Origin: Ustilaginoidea virens
Lineage: Eukaryota > Ascomycota > Sordariomycetes > Hypocreales > Clavicipitaceae
Direction: 5' to 3'
DNA length: 64,000 nucleotides
Assembly: GCF_000687475.1 (NCBI RefSeq)
Contig: NC_057316.1
Location: forward strand, 1-64,000
The position numbers and the translations under genes were made by a program. Below, one piece after another: positions 33,651-45,190 of the stretch; positions within the stretch are counted from its first letter, which is position 1; each line of letters starts with the position of its first letter. The notes under the pieces are model-generated. The model worked only from the letters and a program-made list of their open reading frames with translations. It made no database searches and was not told the DNA's origin.

Positions 33651-34229
33651 TGACTATTAATTAGTTAGTATTTTACTACTAACTAAGGTGGATAAGAGGT
33701 AGAAAGGGGAAGTTAGAGCAGCTAGGTAAAGCTATACTATATGCTAAGACTAAAGCACGCCTAGCTATATAGTGCATATATAGTGCATAGTCTAGGTAAG
33801 CGGGGCAGATAGCTGCTATTAGCTAGCAAGTGATATTGCCCTATACTACGCGGTTACGCTACTATAGAAAATTATTAATACTTAGGGGCTGTGATATTTA
33901 TCTTCTTTAGTTATTATTTTCTTCTGCCGTTAATAAGCTAGATAGAATGCCTATAGCCTAAAGGCCGTAATAATTATCTTCTTTAGCTATTATTTTCTTC
34001 AGCCGTTATCTTCTTTAGCCGTTAATAAGCTAGACGGAATGCCTATAGCCTAAGGATACCTCTATATTGAGTTAGGTAGTGAAAAAAAGAGCTAATACCG
34101 CCAAAGGACCTAAACTTAAGGGCCTAAGTCTTATTAGCGCTAGGTAAAGCTATTCCCCTCGCTAATTAGTTAACTCTAAGGTCTTTCTCTCTATAACCGT
34201 AAATAAAGTTAATATATTATAACTAAAAG

Positions 34230-36250
34230 TTAGGTGGCATTTTGCCGCTAAGTTGGAATTTTTTACTAGTTGCGATATTCTTATGCGCTTTTGCTTACTA
34301 TTTAGCAAGGTATGTATAAAAAACAGGCGGGTGTAGCGATAGAGGAGTGGCCGATCTAGCGTATAAGTAATAGTGCTGATATATAATTATTAAGAGTTGG
34401 CATTTTGCCGCTAATATGGAATCTTTCGCTAGTTGCGATATTCTTAGGTCTTTCTCTCCGCAACCGTAAATAAAATTAATGCATCTAGTTCTTATAGTAT
34501 CGCTTATAGGAATAATATCCTAATAACCTAGAAAAGAGAGCCTAATAACGATAGCTTATATTCGTATAAATATATAAGAAATCTACTAGATTAATCCTTA
34601 GTCTTTACTTATTATACTAAGTCCCTCCCGATAAGGCTGAGGATTATATAGATAATCCCGCTAGTTAGCTCTAAATGCAGCCGAATAGGTATTGCTAACT
34701 CTACTTAGCCTGATCTATTATCGCTATCCGGGACTAGTTTATTATTATCTTCGTTAATTTATTCAGCAATAGATATTTCCCTATATACATCCTTTACCTT
34801 ATTAAAGAATACCTGCGCTCTTATTCGCTATACTATAAGGTACGTATAGTAAAAGGCCGGGTATAGCCATATAGGCGATATCGATCTTGCATATAAATAA
34901 GATTGCTGATATATTATTTTCTATAGGTTATTAAAAGGCACCCTAATCTCGTCTAAGATAATATAGTAGTATATAGGCCGATATGTTCCTTATATAGCGA
35001 TATGCAAACTAGTCTTCTCTAGTTTATTAGTCGACTTTTGCGTATAGTATAGGAAAAAAACAGTCTAATGGTCTATATCGGATAAGTCTAGCGTGGGCGA
35101 GTCTAAATTAGGGTCCTAGCTAATATAAGAACCGCCCTCAATAAAAAGAAGAATTAAGATTTAGATATATATATTCAGCTATAAAACTATAGGGTTAGCT
35201 AAGCTGCCCTTCCAGACTTTATATTTTCTATTTAGTCCCTCGATAGTTTCGTAAAGAGTGCCAAAAGGTATCTAATTATCGCTAAGTTATTAAGTGCTAT
35301 TTTTAAAGTCGGAACCTTTTATAAAGGCAACTAGACCCAGTTAGTATATACTATATAGCAAAGACGGGGGCAGCCTACTTTTAAGCAGATAGTTTCCCTC
35401 TTAAAGCAGAGCATTAATATCTATAGGCTCGTTAACGCCAATCAGCAGTTTTAACTTCTTACTATAGATAGTTTCTATATATAGTCTTATATCATTTGCT
35501 CGGTATTGCAATATAATCCTTAAGTCTTTATAACTAAATATCTTTTCGTCATCGCCGAAAATAGTATATATATTTTGCCGCTAATCTATACTCCTTCGCT
35601 AGTCGCGATATTTTCGTGCGCTTTTACTTGCTATCTGGTAAGGTAGGCGTAGTAGACGGCCGGATATAGCGATATAGGCGTAGTTAATCTTGCGTACGAG
35701 TAATATTACTAGTATATCATCTTTTATAGCTTAATTATAGGCACCCCCATCTCGTCCAAAATAACGCCTATATAGCTGCACCCGGCTGTATTCTACTACT
35801 ATTAGCAATATTACTTATACGTAAGATCAACTATATAGTAGTGGATAGGCGTTAGCGGTTTCCCGCTAATATAAAATCTTTCGCTAGTAGCGATATTCTT
35901 ATGCGCTTTTACTTACTATCGTATAAGGTAGGTATAGTAGATAGCCGGATATAGCAATATAGGCGTGGTTAATCTCGCGTATAAGTAATACTGCTTATGT
36001 ATAATGACTAATAATTGGCATTTTGCCGCTAATATAGAATCCTTTGCTAGTAGTGATGTTCTCGTGCGCTCTTACTGCCTATCCTATAAGGTAAGTATAG
36101 TAAAAGCCTAGATATAGCGATATAGGCGTAGTCGATCTTACGTATAAGTAATATTACTAATAAATCATTTTCTGCAGCTTATTAATAGGTACCCCCATCT
36201 CGTTAAGGATGATATAGTAGTAGATAGGCCGAGCTAATCCTTATATAGGG
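34230..36250 (-). repeat. Dispersed ~150-190-bp coding module, five or more copies (copy A; copy B 49220-51270)
   Basis: The + strand string GCATTTTGCCGCTAATAT... TTCGCTAGT(T/A)GCGATATTCTTATGCGCTTTT... GGTA... ATATAGCGATATAGGCGTAGT... CTCGCGTA... AAGTAATA recurs near 34225, 34395, 35575, 35860, 36020 and, in part, 33235. Minus translation gives variants of YLYxRSxxPIxLYxxFYYTYLI followed by RAHENIATS, in places preceded by RPIYYYIILDEIxVP. These look like tandem or dispersed repeats of one protein module, one of which follows the HAT1-like domain. 35580-36250 carries no other gene. Confidence 0.6.
34480..35565 (-). pseudogene. RIP-destroyed HAT1-like gene, N-terminal domain readable (copy A)
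   Basis: The minus frame starting near 35565 reads TIFGDDEKIFSYKDLRI, then IPFGTLYETI, KYKVWKGSLANPIVL, ILILLFIEGGSYI and a TVFFLYYT segment, with TAG/TAA at former Gln/Trp codons. FGDDE..F.YK.L.I, PFGTL and FIEGGSYI with a following Trp-site and FFLY match, in order and spacing, the N-terminal half of HAT1, the type B histone acetyltransferase that acetylates new histone H4. Beyond about 34990 the frame stays readable (RPIYYYIILDEI, RAQVFFNKVKDV, LAIPIRLHLELTSGIIYI) but does not show the acetyl-CoA motif (Q/R-x-x-G-x-G/A) of HAT1. So either a fusion protein or a diverged C-terminal half is present. Confidence 0.62.
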
Positions 36251-36479
36251 ATATACGAACTAGCATTTTGCTAAGATAATATAATATTAGACCGGGCGAG
36301 CCATTGCTTATATAGCGATATATAAACTGGCATTTTGCTAGGATAACGATCCTATAGCTCTATATTAGCTAAGTTATTTTTAAGGAATTCTTTATACCCA
36401 CTTATAATATTACTAACCTTATGAAAATATTTATAGGGCCGAGGCATTAATATGATAATATAGGTATTATAATCCGGCG

Positions 36480-36720
36480 ATAGAGTAGGGAAATTATATC
36501 CTAGAGGGAAGAAAGTAGAGGGTAAGAAAGAAGGATAAGAGTAAAAGAAAAGAAGATAGAAAAGAGTAAAAGAAAAGAAGAAGGATAAGAGTAAAAATAA
36601 AAGAAAAGAGTAAAGGTAAGGAAGAAGGAAGGGAGTATAGGTATAGCGGATAGTAGATAAAGAGGCTATAAATTAAGCTGGTAAAGAAGAAGGTCGTAAG
36701 GTAGCAGTGAATTATAGGAA
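36480..36720. repeat. Purine-rich AAGAAAAGAAG microrepeats (copy A; copy B 51490-51715)
   Basis: Degenerate repeats of GGATAAGAGTAAAAGAAAAGAAG. No gene. Confidence 0.75.
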
Positions 36721-36929
36721 GTAATAAGCGTACCTAATAGGTATATAGGTATATGGCATATATGGCCGCGTTATAGTAGCGGCTGCTTACGTGACCCCAG
36801 TATGCACTTATATCTGCGGCATGCATATATAACTGCCGCATATATATATATAAAGGCCATATCGTTAGATATAGCGCTATCTGCCTTTTTCCTCCTTTTT
36901 CCCGCTTCGCCTAGTATAGATAGAAGCCT

Positions 36930-37165
36930 ATTAGGACCTATAGGTCTGAATAAATAAGTATGCAAGCCCTATAGGACCTGCAGGTCTAAATAAATAAGCA
37001 TATAAGCCCTATGGGTCCTGTAGGTCTAAATAAATAAGCATGCAAGGCCTGTTGGGACCTGTAGGTCTGAATGAATAAGTATGCAAGCCCTATTGGGACC
37101 TGTAGGTCTGAATAAATAAGTATGCAAGCCCTATTGGGACCTATAGGTCTGAATAATATGCATAT
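36930..37165. repeat. ~60-bp repeats with one palindrome each, about 5 copies (copy A; copy B 51940-52175)
   Basis: Each unit reads AAGCCCTATTGGGACCTGTAGGTCTG followed by AATAAATAAGTATGC. The centre appears as CTATAGG, CTGTAGG or CTGCAGG in different units, which shows the successive RIP states of one original GGACCTGCAGGTCC. Confidence 0.9.
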
Positions 37166-37179
37166 AAGCCTAAATTATA

Positions 37180-37440
37180 TCCTATAAGGAGGAGAGTAAA
37201 GTATAAGAAAGAAGGAAGAAAGTAAAGTATAAAAAAGAAAGAAGAGAGTAAAATATAAGAAAGAAGGAAGAGAGTAATATATAAGAAAGAAGGAAGAGAG
37301 TAAAATATAAAAAAGAAGGAAGAGAGTAATATATAAAAAAGAAGGAAAAAAGTAAAAATAAAGAAGAAAGAGGAGAATAAAAATAAGAAAGAAAAAAGAG
37401 AGTAAAGGTAAAGAAGAAGAAGGAGAGTATTAGTATAAAG
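37180..37440. repeat. Purine-rich ~30-bp repeats (copy A; copy B 52195-52440)
   Basis: About eight units of GAAAGAAGGAAGAGAGTAAAATATAA. No CA/TG sites remain. No gene. Confidence 0.85.
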
Positions 37441-37739
37441 GGTAATATGTAAAGAGATTAGGAATAAAGCTAATAAGGAAGAAGGTTATAAGGTAGTAAA
37501 TAGTAAGAAGTAAGGTAATAACGCTATTAGAATTATTAGTCAGTCGGTTAGTCAGCTAATTATTTAGCGCATCTAACTAGGTATATGGCATATGAGGCCG
37601 CGGTACGGCTACGGCTGCCTATATAACCGTAATACGCATATATAACTGCGGCACGTATATATAAAAAGGCTATATCGTTAGATATAGCGCTATCTGCCCT
37701 TTTCCTCTTTATTACCGCTTCGCCTAGTATAGATAGAAG

Positions 37740-37900
37740 CCTATTGGGACCTGTAGGTCCGAATAAATAAGCATGCAAGCCTTACTAGGACCTATAGGTC
37801 CGAAGAGGTAGGTATATAAGCCTTACTAGGACCTATAGGTCCGAAGAGGTAGGTATATAAGCCTTACTAGGACCTGCAGGTCCGAAGAGATAAGTAATAT
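37740..37900. repeat. ~48-bp repeats with one palindrome each, 4 copies (copy A; copy B 52750-52910)
   Basis: Units GCCTTACTAGGACCTATAGGTCCGAAGAGGTAGG, each centred on the palindrome. They lie ~570 bases from the 36930 array and share its flanking sequence (the TTCGCCTAGTATAGATAGAAGCC leader occurs before both). Confidence 0.88.
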
Positions 37901-37995
37901 AAAGGGAAATAATAAACGAATAAAGAAGATATATCTTACTTCTACTAAATCAATAGTATAGTTGGGACCTGCAGGTCTAAAGTGGTTTATTTGAT

Positions 37996-38430
37996 ATGCA
38001 CGCCTTTAGGGTAATATTATATATACTAATAGTGCGTCTGCCTGTGTTTAGAGTAAGGTCATGTGTATTACTTGCGCGCCTTTTGCTATATGCCCTATAT
38101 GCCTTTAGAGTGAGGTTATGTGTATTGCTTGCGCGCCTTTTGCTATATGCACTGCATGCCTTTAGAGTGAGGTCACGTGTATTGCTTGCGCGCCTTTTGC
38201 TGTATGCACTGCATGCCTTTAGAGTGAGGTCATGTATATTGCTTGCACGCCTTTTGCTATATGCCCTGTATGCCTTTAGAGTGAGGTCACGTGTATTGCT
38301 TGCGCGCCTTTTGCTATATGCACTATATGCCTTTAGAGTGAGGTCATGTGTATTGCTTGCGCGCCTTTTGCCGAATCCCCTGCCAGCCTTTATAGTAAGG
38401 TAATCACGTATATTGCTTGCGCGCCTTTAG
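37996..38430 (+). repeat. 57-bp minisatellite, about 7 copies (copy A)
   Basis: Units GCCTTTAGAGTGAGGTCACG... TGTATTGCTTGCGCGCC... TTTTGCTATATGC. The 57-base period keeps a + frame open for 135 residues (a 19-residue AFRVRSCVLLARLLLYALY repeat). Copy B keeps the same frame open, but the protein is pure repeat with no outside support, so I do not call a gene. Confidence 0.9.
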
Positions 38431-38439
38431 GATACTTTA

Positions 38440-39900
38440 TATGCACGCGAATTTTATAGTGCATAATATATAGTGATACTTTAGTTAAATGTTTGCCCCT
38501 TACTTATAGAGCGGTACTTTATGTGCACGCGAAATTTAGCGTATACGAGTATATACTGAGTCGATTTAATATTTAGTAGGTACGTAGGTATAATACCCCT
38601 ATCGCCAGAGGATTTTCCAGATTTAGCTTAAAAAAACAACGATAGTCGGATATTTTACGTGCATGCGAGTTTAATAATGTATAGTATATAGTGATACTTT
38701 ACTTAACTGGTTGCCCTAGGGAGCAAATAGTTGCCCCTTATTGTAGAGCGGTACTTTATATGCACGCGAAATTTAGCGCATATAAGTATATACTAAGTCG
38801 ATTTAATATTTAGTAGGTACGTAGGTATAATACCCCTGTCGCTAGAGGATTTTCTAGATTTAGCTTAAAAAAATAATAATAGTCGGATACTTTACGTATA
38901 CGCGAGTTTAATAGTGTATAATATATAGTGATACTTTATTCAACTGGTTGCCCTAGGGAGCAAATAGTTGCCCCTTATTGTAGAGCGGTACTTTATATAT
39001 ACGCAAAATTTAGCGCATATAAGTATATACTAAGTCGATTTAATATTTGGTAGGTATATAGGTATAATACCCCTATCGCCAGAGGATTTTCCAGATTTAG
39101 CTTAAAAAAACAATGATAGTCGGATACTTTACGTGCATACGAGTTTAATAGTGTATAGTATATAGTGATACTTTACTTAATTGGTTGCCTTAGGGAGCAA
39201 ATAGTTGCCCCTTATTATAGAGCGGTACTTTATATACACGCGAAATTTAGCGCATATAAGTATATACTAAGTCGATTTAATATTTGGTAGGTATGTAGGT
39301 ACAACACCCCTATCGCCAGATGATTTTCCAGATTTAGCTTAAAAAAATAACGATAGTTAGATACTTTACGTATATACGAGTTTAATAGTATATAGTATAT
39401 AGTAATACTTTACTCAATTGGTTGCCCTAGGGAGCAAATGGTTGCCCCTTATTATAGAGCGGTACTTTATATACATGCGAAATTTAGCGTATATGAGTAT
39501 ATACTGAGTCGATTTAATATTTGGTAGGTATATAGGTATAACACCCCTATCGCCAGATGATTTTCCAGATTTAGCTTAAAAAAACAACGACAGTCGGATA
39601 CTTTACGTATACGCGAGTTTAATAGTATATAGTATATAGTGATACTTTACTCAATTGGTTGCCCTAGGGAGCAAATAGTTGCCCCTTATTATAGAGCGGT
39701 ACTTTATATGCATGCGAAATTTAGCGCATATGAGTATATACTGAATCGATTTAATATTTAGTAGGTATATAGGTATAACACCCCTATCGCTAGATGATTT
39801 TCCAGATTTGGCTTAAAAAAACAACGATAGTCGGATACTTTACGTGTACGCGAGTTTAATAGTGCATAGTATATAGTGATACTTTAGTTAAATAGTCACT
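38440..39900. repeat. ~238-bp tandem array, six copies (copy A)
   Basis: GTCGGATACTTTACGT begins units near 38646, 38882, 39119, 39356, 39593 and 39829. Each unit contains GTTGCCCTAGGGAGCAAATAG, AGAGCGGTACTTTATATGC, CGCGAAATTTAGCGC, AAGTCGATTTAATATTT and CCAGATTTAGCTTAAAAAAA. Satellite-like and non-coding. Confidence 0.92.
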
Positions 39901-40451
39901 TAAAGAGCGGTACTTTATATGCATATAGATTTTGCGTGCCTCTATAAGTATTTGCCTAGGGAAATAGTTGCCCTTTAATTATAGAGCGGTATTTTATATG
40001 CACGCGAAAATTTGCGTGCCTCTATATATACTAATAGTTGCCTAGGCAAATAGTTACCTAGTAAAATGGTTGCCTAGGTAAATAGTTTTTTAGGTAAATA
40101 GTTGCCTAGGCAAATAGTTGCCCCTCATTTGCAGAGTAGTACTTTATATGCATGCGAATTTTGTATGGCTCTATATGTATTAGTACCTTATACGAACGGT
40201 TGCCCTTTATTTATAGAGTGGTACTTTATGTGCACGCGAATTTTGCGTGGCTCTCTATGTATAAGTACTTTATGCGAATAGTTGCTACTTAAAGTAGAGT
40301 AACTAATTGCCCCTCAATTGTAGAGTAGTACTTTGCATGCACGCAAAAATTTACGCGCCTCTTAATGTACTGGTACTCTATGCGACTAGTTGCCCCTTAC
40401 TTGTCTGAATTAAGCCAGGAAATTTTTTTTTTAGTGGAGCGGTACTTTACG
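39901..40451. repeat. Array tail with repeated GCACGCGAAAATTTGCGTGC palindrome (copy A; copy B 54776-55329)
   Basis: Diverged repeats of GGTACTTTATATGCACGCGAAAATTTGCGTGCC and of TAGTTGCCTAGGCAAATAG (containing the palindrome TTGCCTAGGCAA). The 20-bp palindrome GCACGCGAAAATTTGCGTGC, or half of it, recurs about every 100 bases. No coding potential. Confidence 0.8.
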
Positions 40452-40530
40452 TGTACGCGAAAATTTGCGCGTATCTGCATGTACCGAACTTGCGACCCAC
40501 TGGCCTGACCCTGCCCCTAGAAGGGACTCT
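40452..40530. other. RIP-spared ~80-bp end of the unit (copy A; copy B 55335-55412)
   Basis: TGCATGTACCGAACTTGCG followed by CCACTGGCCTGACCCTGCCC and AGAAGGGACTCT. CA and TG dinucleotides are abundant here, unlike the surrounding kilobases, and both copies agree at all but a few bases. Its reverse complement contains GTCGCAGGTTCGGTACATGC, which resembles a tRNA T-arm/B-box, but no full tRNA fold is present. Confidence 0.65.
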
Positions 40531-40614
40531 AATATATTATTAAAATCCGACCGCTTTCTATCTAGGCGGCAGTATAAGGCATTAGCGCGCCGCCCCTAGC
40601 GCCGCTACTAATAG

Positions 40615-41175
40615 TCTTTATATAATATTAACCTCCTTATTAGGCTTATCCGGACCGAGAATGCTTACTAGTCTAAAATTAAGGAGAAATATAGGGATAT
40701 ATTCGATATACCATATAACCAATAGGGCTTATAGGATAAAGCGTGCAATCTAAAGGTAGACTTCCTATTAGGGGATTATTTACTACCCCAATCGTTTGAC
40801 TAAATAGCTCTAGGAAAGAAAGAGATTATAAGGTTAGTTGACTATAGTAAGAATCCTAATAAGTCGGAAAACGATATCGATTTAGATAGGAAACCTACTA
40901 ATACCTCATACTAGTCGCCTTTAGCTCTATATACAATTAATTATCTATGCCTTGCAATATACGTTACCCCGGAAAGTAAGAAGTATCTATATGCTAAGCC
41001 GCCCTAGTACCTAACTTCTATACGATATTACATATAGCAAGATATACCGAAAGAAATACCCTATGCCCCTTTTATAAGTACGCCGCTATGACTATATATA
41101 GCCTAGCTATTATCAGTTAGAGGGGAAAAAATAGAAAAGGAAAAAGGCCGCCTTACTATTCTAGTAACTAGTAAT
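40615..41175 (+). pseudogene. RIP-destroyed telobox-Myb-like gene (copy B)
   Basis: Counterpart of 25620-26180 at offset 14995, with its own set of C-to-T and G-to-A changes. In copy A the Trp codon of YWSK survives (TGG); here it reads TAG (cttactagtctaaa), which is a direct RIP difference. The rest of the frame, including the DKA/CNLKVDFL part, agrees. Confidence 0.5.
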
Positions 41176-41194
41176 AAGAAAAGGCATATGCGAG

Positions 41195-41737
41195 GAACTC
41201 GGCAGCATCCTATATATACAAGAGGCGCTACTCGTTAATTAGTCTGCCTTATATAAAGTCTATCGCCGCATCTATATAGATAGATTATTCTTTAGGGGTT
41301 GCCTATCTAATTATATTACGCAGCTAATTATCGTAATATCTAATAAAGCTAAGGAAAAATGTCGATTCTAACTTAAAATCGTCCGTGAGTAGTATATAGT
41401 CGGGGTTATTTACATTACTACTAATAGTGCTCTCTTCGTCGCGGACTATATGCACGATTCTCTAGTATATCTCGCGTATATAAAGGTAACGATTAATTAA
41501 TTCCATCCTAGTTCGGCACTTTGCATAAAGCCTATAGCAATAGCAAATATAGCAGACGGTAGATCCTTCCTCTATAAGGCAGATATTAAGGCTATAGTAG
41601 CATATAATTATAAAGCAGGGGAAGTAGGGATCCCTCTCGTTAGTCATAGCACTTTAGGCCGTAGTCGTAGGCGGGATAAAGTATAGCAGTATATAATATA
41701 TGAAATACTAATCGCTAGCGGGGAAATAGTATTATAA
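41195..41737 (+). pseudogene. Broken gene of unknown function (copy B)
   Basis: Counterpart of 26200-26742, ending at TAA 41735-41737. The open C-terminal frame of copy A is lost here: the ATG corresponding to 26530 reads ATA and further stops appear, all at CA/TG sites. Confidence 0.5.
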
Positions 41738-43491
41738 AGAGGACAAAAAGGAAGAAAGGTGGGATACGCCAAGGCTTATTTATATAAAAGAGGAAAAAAG
41801 AGAAAAAGGTAGGGCAAGCAGTAGGATAAGAAAAAAAGAGTATAAGTTATAATAAGGGGGAAAGAAAGGAAGAAGGGAGGGAGAAATCAAGGCTTTATAT
41901 AGAAGAAAGAAATTAAGGGAATAGAAGTAAAGGTAAAAGGAAAGTAAAGGCAAAAAGGCAAAAGGAAGGTAAAGGGAAAGTAAAGGTAGAAAATACATCA
42001 ATTCTCTACTTTAATAGGCCTCACTTCCGCTACTAAATAGGCAAGCATATGCGATAAGGTTAGGTGCATGGCTATAAATCGCAGGTAGTTTTAGTTCGGA
42101 CCTGTAAATCTAAGCCGGTTCTCTTGCTCGCCTACTTTATCGCTATTCTATCGTGCTTTATTATCTATAATATATAGATCCTATAAAATAGTAATAATAC
42201 CTTCTCTATAGACTATAGTAATAAGCAATACTCTAATAGTGTCTTTATACTACTAACTAACTAGAAGGGATAAGAAGGGTAAGAGCAGACGTAAAGGCGA
42301 GATATAGGGCTATAGCGCTATAGGTTCTATAGAAAGTATTTATAATGCTATGCGCTATATACTATTATAAGGTGCTATCTGCTGCGATGCCCCCCTCTAT
42401 ATTCTAGCAGCTTAGAATAAAGCTGGCAAGCTTCACCGTTAGGGAGGTTAGTATATAGGTCTTTATAGAGTAGGTAGTCGTAGAGACTATATATATTAGT
42501 AGGCGTTCTCTATATTACTAGAAGACTCTAACTACTATGCCCCCCCGGTTAAGTCGTAATAATTAATATATCTTATTCTTATGTACGATAATAAACTACT
42601 ATATAAAGCCTACTAGGGAAAAGGAAGAAGAGGATTATCGGGTCGGAATTATATTAGACTAAGGTCTCGGATCAACCTAGGTTTCCAATATCTAATACCC
42701 CCCTCCCTATTAAAACGTGGTTAAGCACGTGGGCTGGGCCGCGCTGCTTATATAGTAGTTACTATAGCATGTATATACAACCTTAGTAGGTTGGGGGGCG
42801 ATGCTATAGTGCGATTATACGGCCCGGTTGGGACCTATAGGTCTAAACCACCCTACCGCCCGTATAGCTTATCGTATTATAGCGCATATATATAGTAATA
42901 TACTCTCAATTCGTAGTTAGCTATATAGGTATGCATCTATCTATACTGTATATTTGCGTCTAACGTAATGCTATACTAAGTAAAAATATATCCCCCTATA
43001 GTCGTTCGATAAAACATAAAGCAAAATGCCTGCAAATACACTTAAGTTATATGCCGAGCAATATAGCCCCCCCCCCTAGTATTAGCTAAAAACGAAAAAA
43101 ATAAAATAAAATGCCACCTTATATTTCCCATTAGTGGTTAATAAAAATAAAAAAAGCAAATCACCTCTTACTGCCGCGTGCCTAGCGGCATATATTCGTA
43201 TTATTAATACTTATAAGTTAAATTATACTCCTATAATATAATATCATCTTCGAAGTAGAATCTATCTTCAAAATAGCCACTACTATAGTTATTATATGCA
43301 GTATCTTTTGCATCGCCGTTATTATAGGCGCTAGAATAGGTGCTAGTGCCTATTTTTATAAATTCCTAATCCTTATCTATATCGTAGAGTATACTATTAG
43401 TAGGTAAGGGGGGGGGGGATGCGATACTGCTGGTACGGGAAGAAATAATATTGCCGGGGGGGGGAGGGATATAGCGGAGTAATTATATAGG

Positions 43492-44253
43492 GTATAGTCG
43501 GCTAAAGCACTCCTAATGCTACTAATAAAGAGATTTGGCGATATCCCTTTCAAAGTCCTAATAGGCTAGATAAAGACAGTATATAAAAGGGTTTATAATA
43601 TGCAAAAAATGCTTCTAGTATATAGCCTTTTTGAACTCTATCGCCTCGATATATAGTATTTATAGGCGTCTTTCGGCTATCGCGAAATATCAGAGGAATA
43701 TAGCTACTATAAACTAGAACGCTAGTATTATTATTATTATTAATATTTCGTTAGCGCTAGGCAGGCAGGCGGCGGCACTATCGACTAGCTTCTAAAGGCT
43801 GGTTCTATTATATATTATATTGAGGAGCGTAAGGTATTTGCCGGCTAATATCTCCTAATATATAATCAACTCACTCTTTCTGAGGCAATAGCGGCCGTAG
43901 AGTAAATACTAATCGTAGGAGCTATTATCTTATATACTAGTATAGTATAGGAACCCGGAGATAAATCTATTGTATACGCAATTATAGTATAGCTACGCAG
44001 GCGATACTTATATAAGAGCGTCCTAATCTTCTATTTAGATGGTTTTATCGGTAAGCCTATCGGGCAAATAGGTTTAAATATCTAGTCCACCAATAATCCT
44101 CCTATAAGTTAACATATAAAGGTTTATAAATAGCTCGTCGAATGCACTAAATAATGCCATAGGGATAATCAACTCTTTCTTTATACTGTATTTTATAGTA
44201 TCTACAGCCGAAATAGGTTAAGCTATTATATCTATTTTAATTATTAGCATAAA
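43492..44253 (-). pseudogene. RIP-destroyed gene of unknown function (copy B)
   Basis: Counterpart of 28497-29257 at offset about 14996, with the same frame and a different but overlapping set of stops. Agreement of the frame in both copies supports that a real gene once stood here. Confidence 0.55.
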
Positions 44254-44689
44254 AAAGAAGAAAGGAGAGATAAAAGGGGAAGAAAAAAGAAAGGAAGAAA
44301 AAAAGAGGAAGAACAAATTTATAAGAAAAAAAAAAAAAAAAATAGGTACTAAGATGAAATATAGTCAGATCGTATATATATAATTCTCTATTATCTATAA
44401 TAAGAGTAAACAAGCTACAATAGCAGTTCCTATATAATTCCGTAGTAACTCAAGAGTATTAAGTAAGTCGGCGTACTAAATTATAAGGTATACCCCGCTT
44501 TTCCCCGCACTAGGAGTTGCTAGCCTTACTGCAGGACCTATAGTAGTAGAGCCGCACTAGTAGAGCTGCACTACTATACCTATTAGTATATAGGCTATCT
44601 CATTAGGGCTCGCGCATCATCCTTTGCCTATTACTTATATACTCTAGTGCTTATAACTTCTATATATATAGTAGTCTAAGGGGCCGGTT

Positions 44690-45190
44690 GGGACCTATAG
44701 GTCCGAACAGGTCTACGCTAGTATATACTAGCCTATACCAAAGGTTACCGCAATTATAAGCCGACACAAGCCATATATTATAGTGCGTCTATAGTAGATT
44801 CCATAATATAGGTTATATTAGGATCTAGTGGCCTGCGTAGCCGGTTGGGACCTACAGGTCCAAACAGGTCTGCGCTAGCATATACTAGCCTATACCGAAG
44901 GTTACTGCAGTCATAGGCCGATATAAGCCATATATTATAGTGCGTCTATAGTAGATTCTATAATATAGGTTATATTAGGATCTAATGGCCTGCGTGGCTA
45001 ATTGGGACCTATAGGTCCGAATAGGTCTATACTAGCATATACTAGCCTATGCCAAAGGTTACCGCGGTCGTAGGCCGATACAAGCTATATATTATAGTGC
45101 ATCTATAGTAGATTCTATAATATAGGCTGTATTAGGACCCGGTAGTATGTATAGCCGGTTGGGACCTATAGGTCTGAATAGGCCTAGGCG
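44690..45190. repeat. ~160-bp tandem repeats (copy B)
   Basis: Counterpart of 29680-30200. Same order and number of units, each with the palindrome. Some palindromes keep CTACAGG, showing the centre before full mutation. Confidence 0.88.

Larger units (their letters stand above)
25539..40530. repeat. 15-kb subtelomeric tandem unit, copy A
   Basis: Begins ATATTATTAAAATCC and ends CAGAAGGGACTCT-like sequence (CCTAGAAGGGACTCT). It matches 40534-55412 almost base for base at an offset of about 14995. Most differences are C/T or G/A at CA/TG sites, as expected when RIP hits two copies partly independently. It holds at least five broken genes, several minisatellites and relics of the inverted-repeat family. 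The array of ~238-bp repeats near its right end has six copies here and five in copy B. Confidence 0.93.

Noticed and set aside
36771..36965. Minus-strand frames near 36771, 37560 and 52573
   Set aside because: They only span the palindrome repeats and their common leader.
37996..38403. 135-residue repeat protein (also at 53117-53524)
   Set aside because: Kept open in both units, but it is a pure 57-bp tandem repeat with no non-repeat coding sequence. Open length follows from the period.
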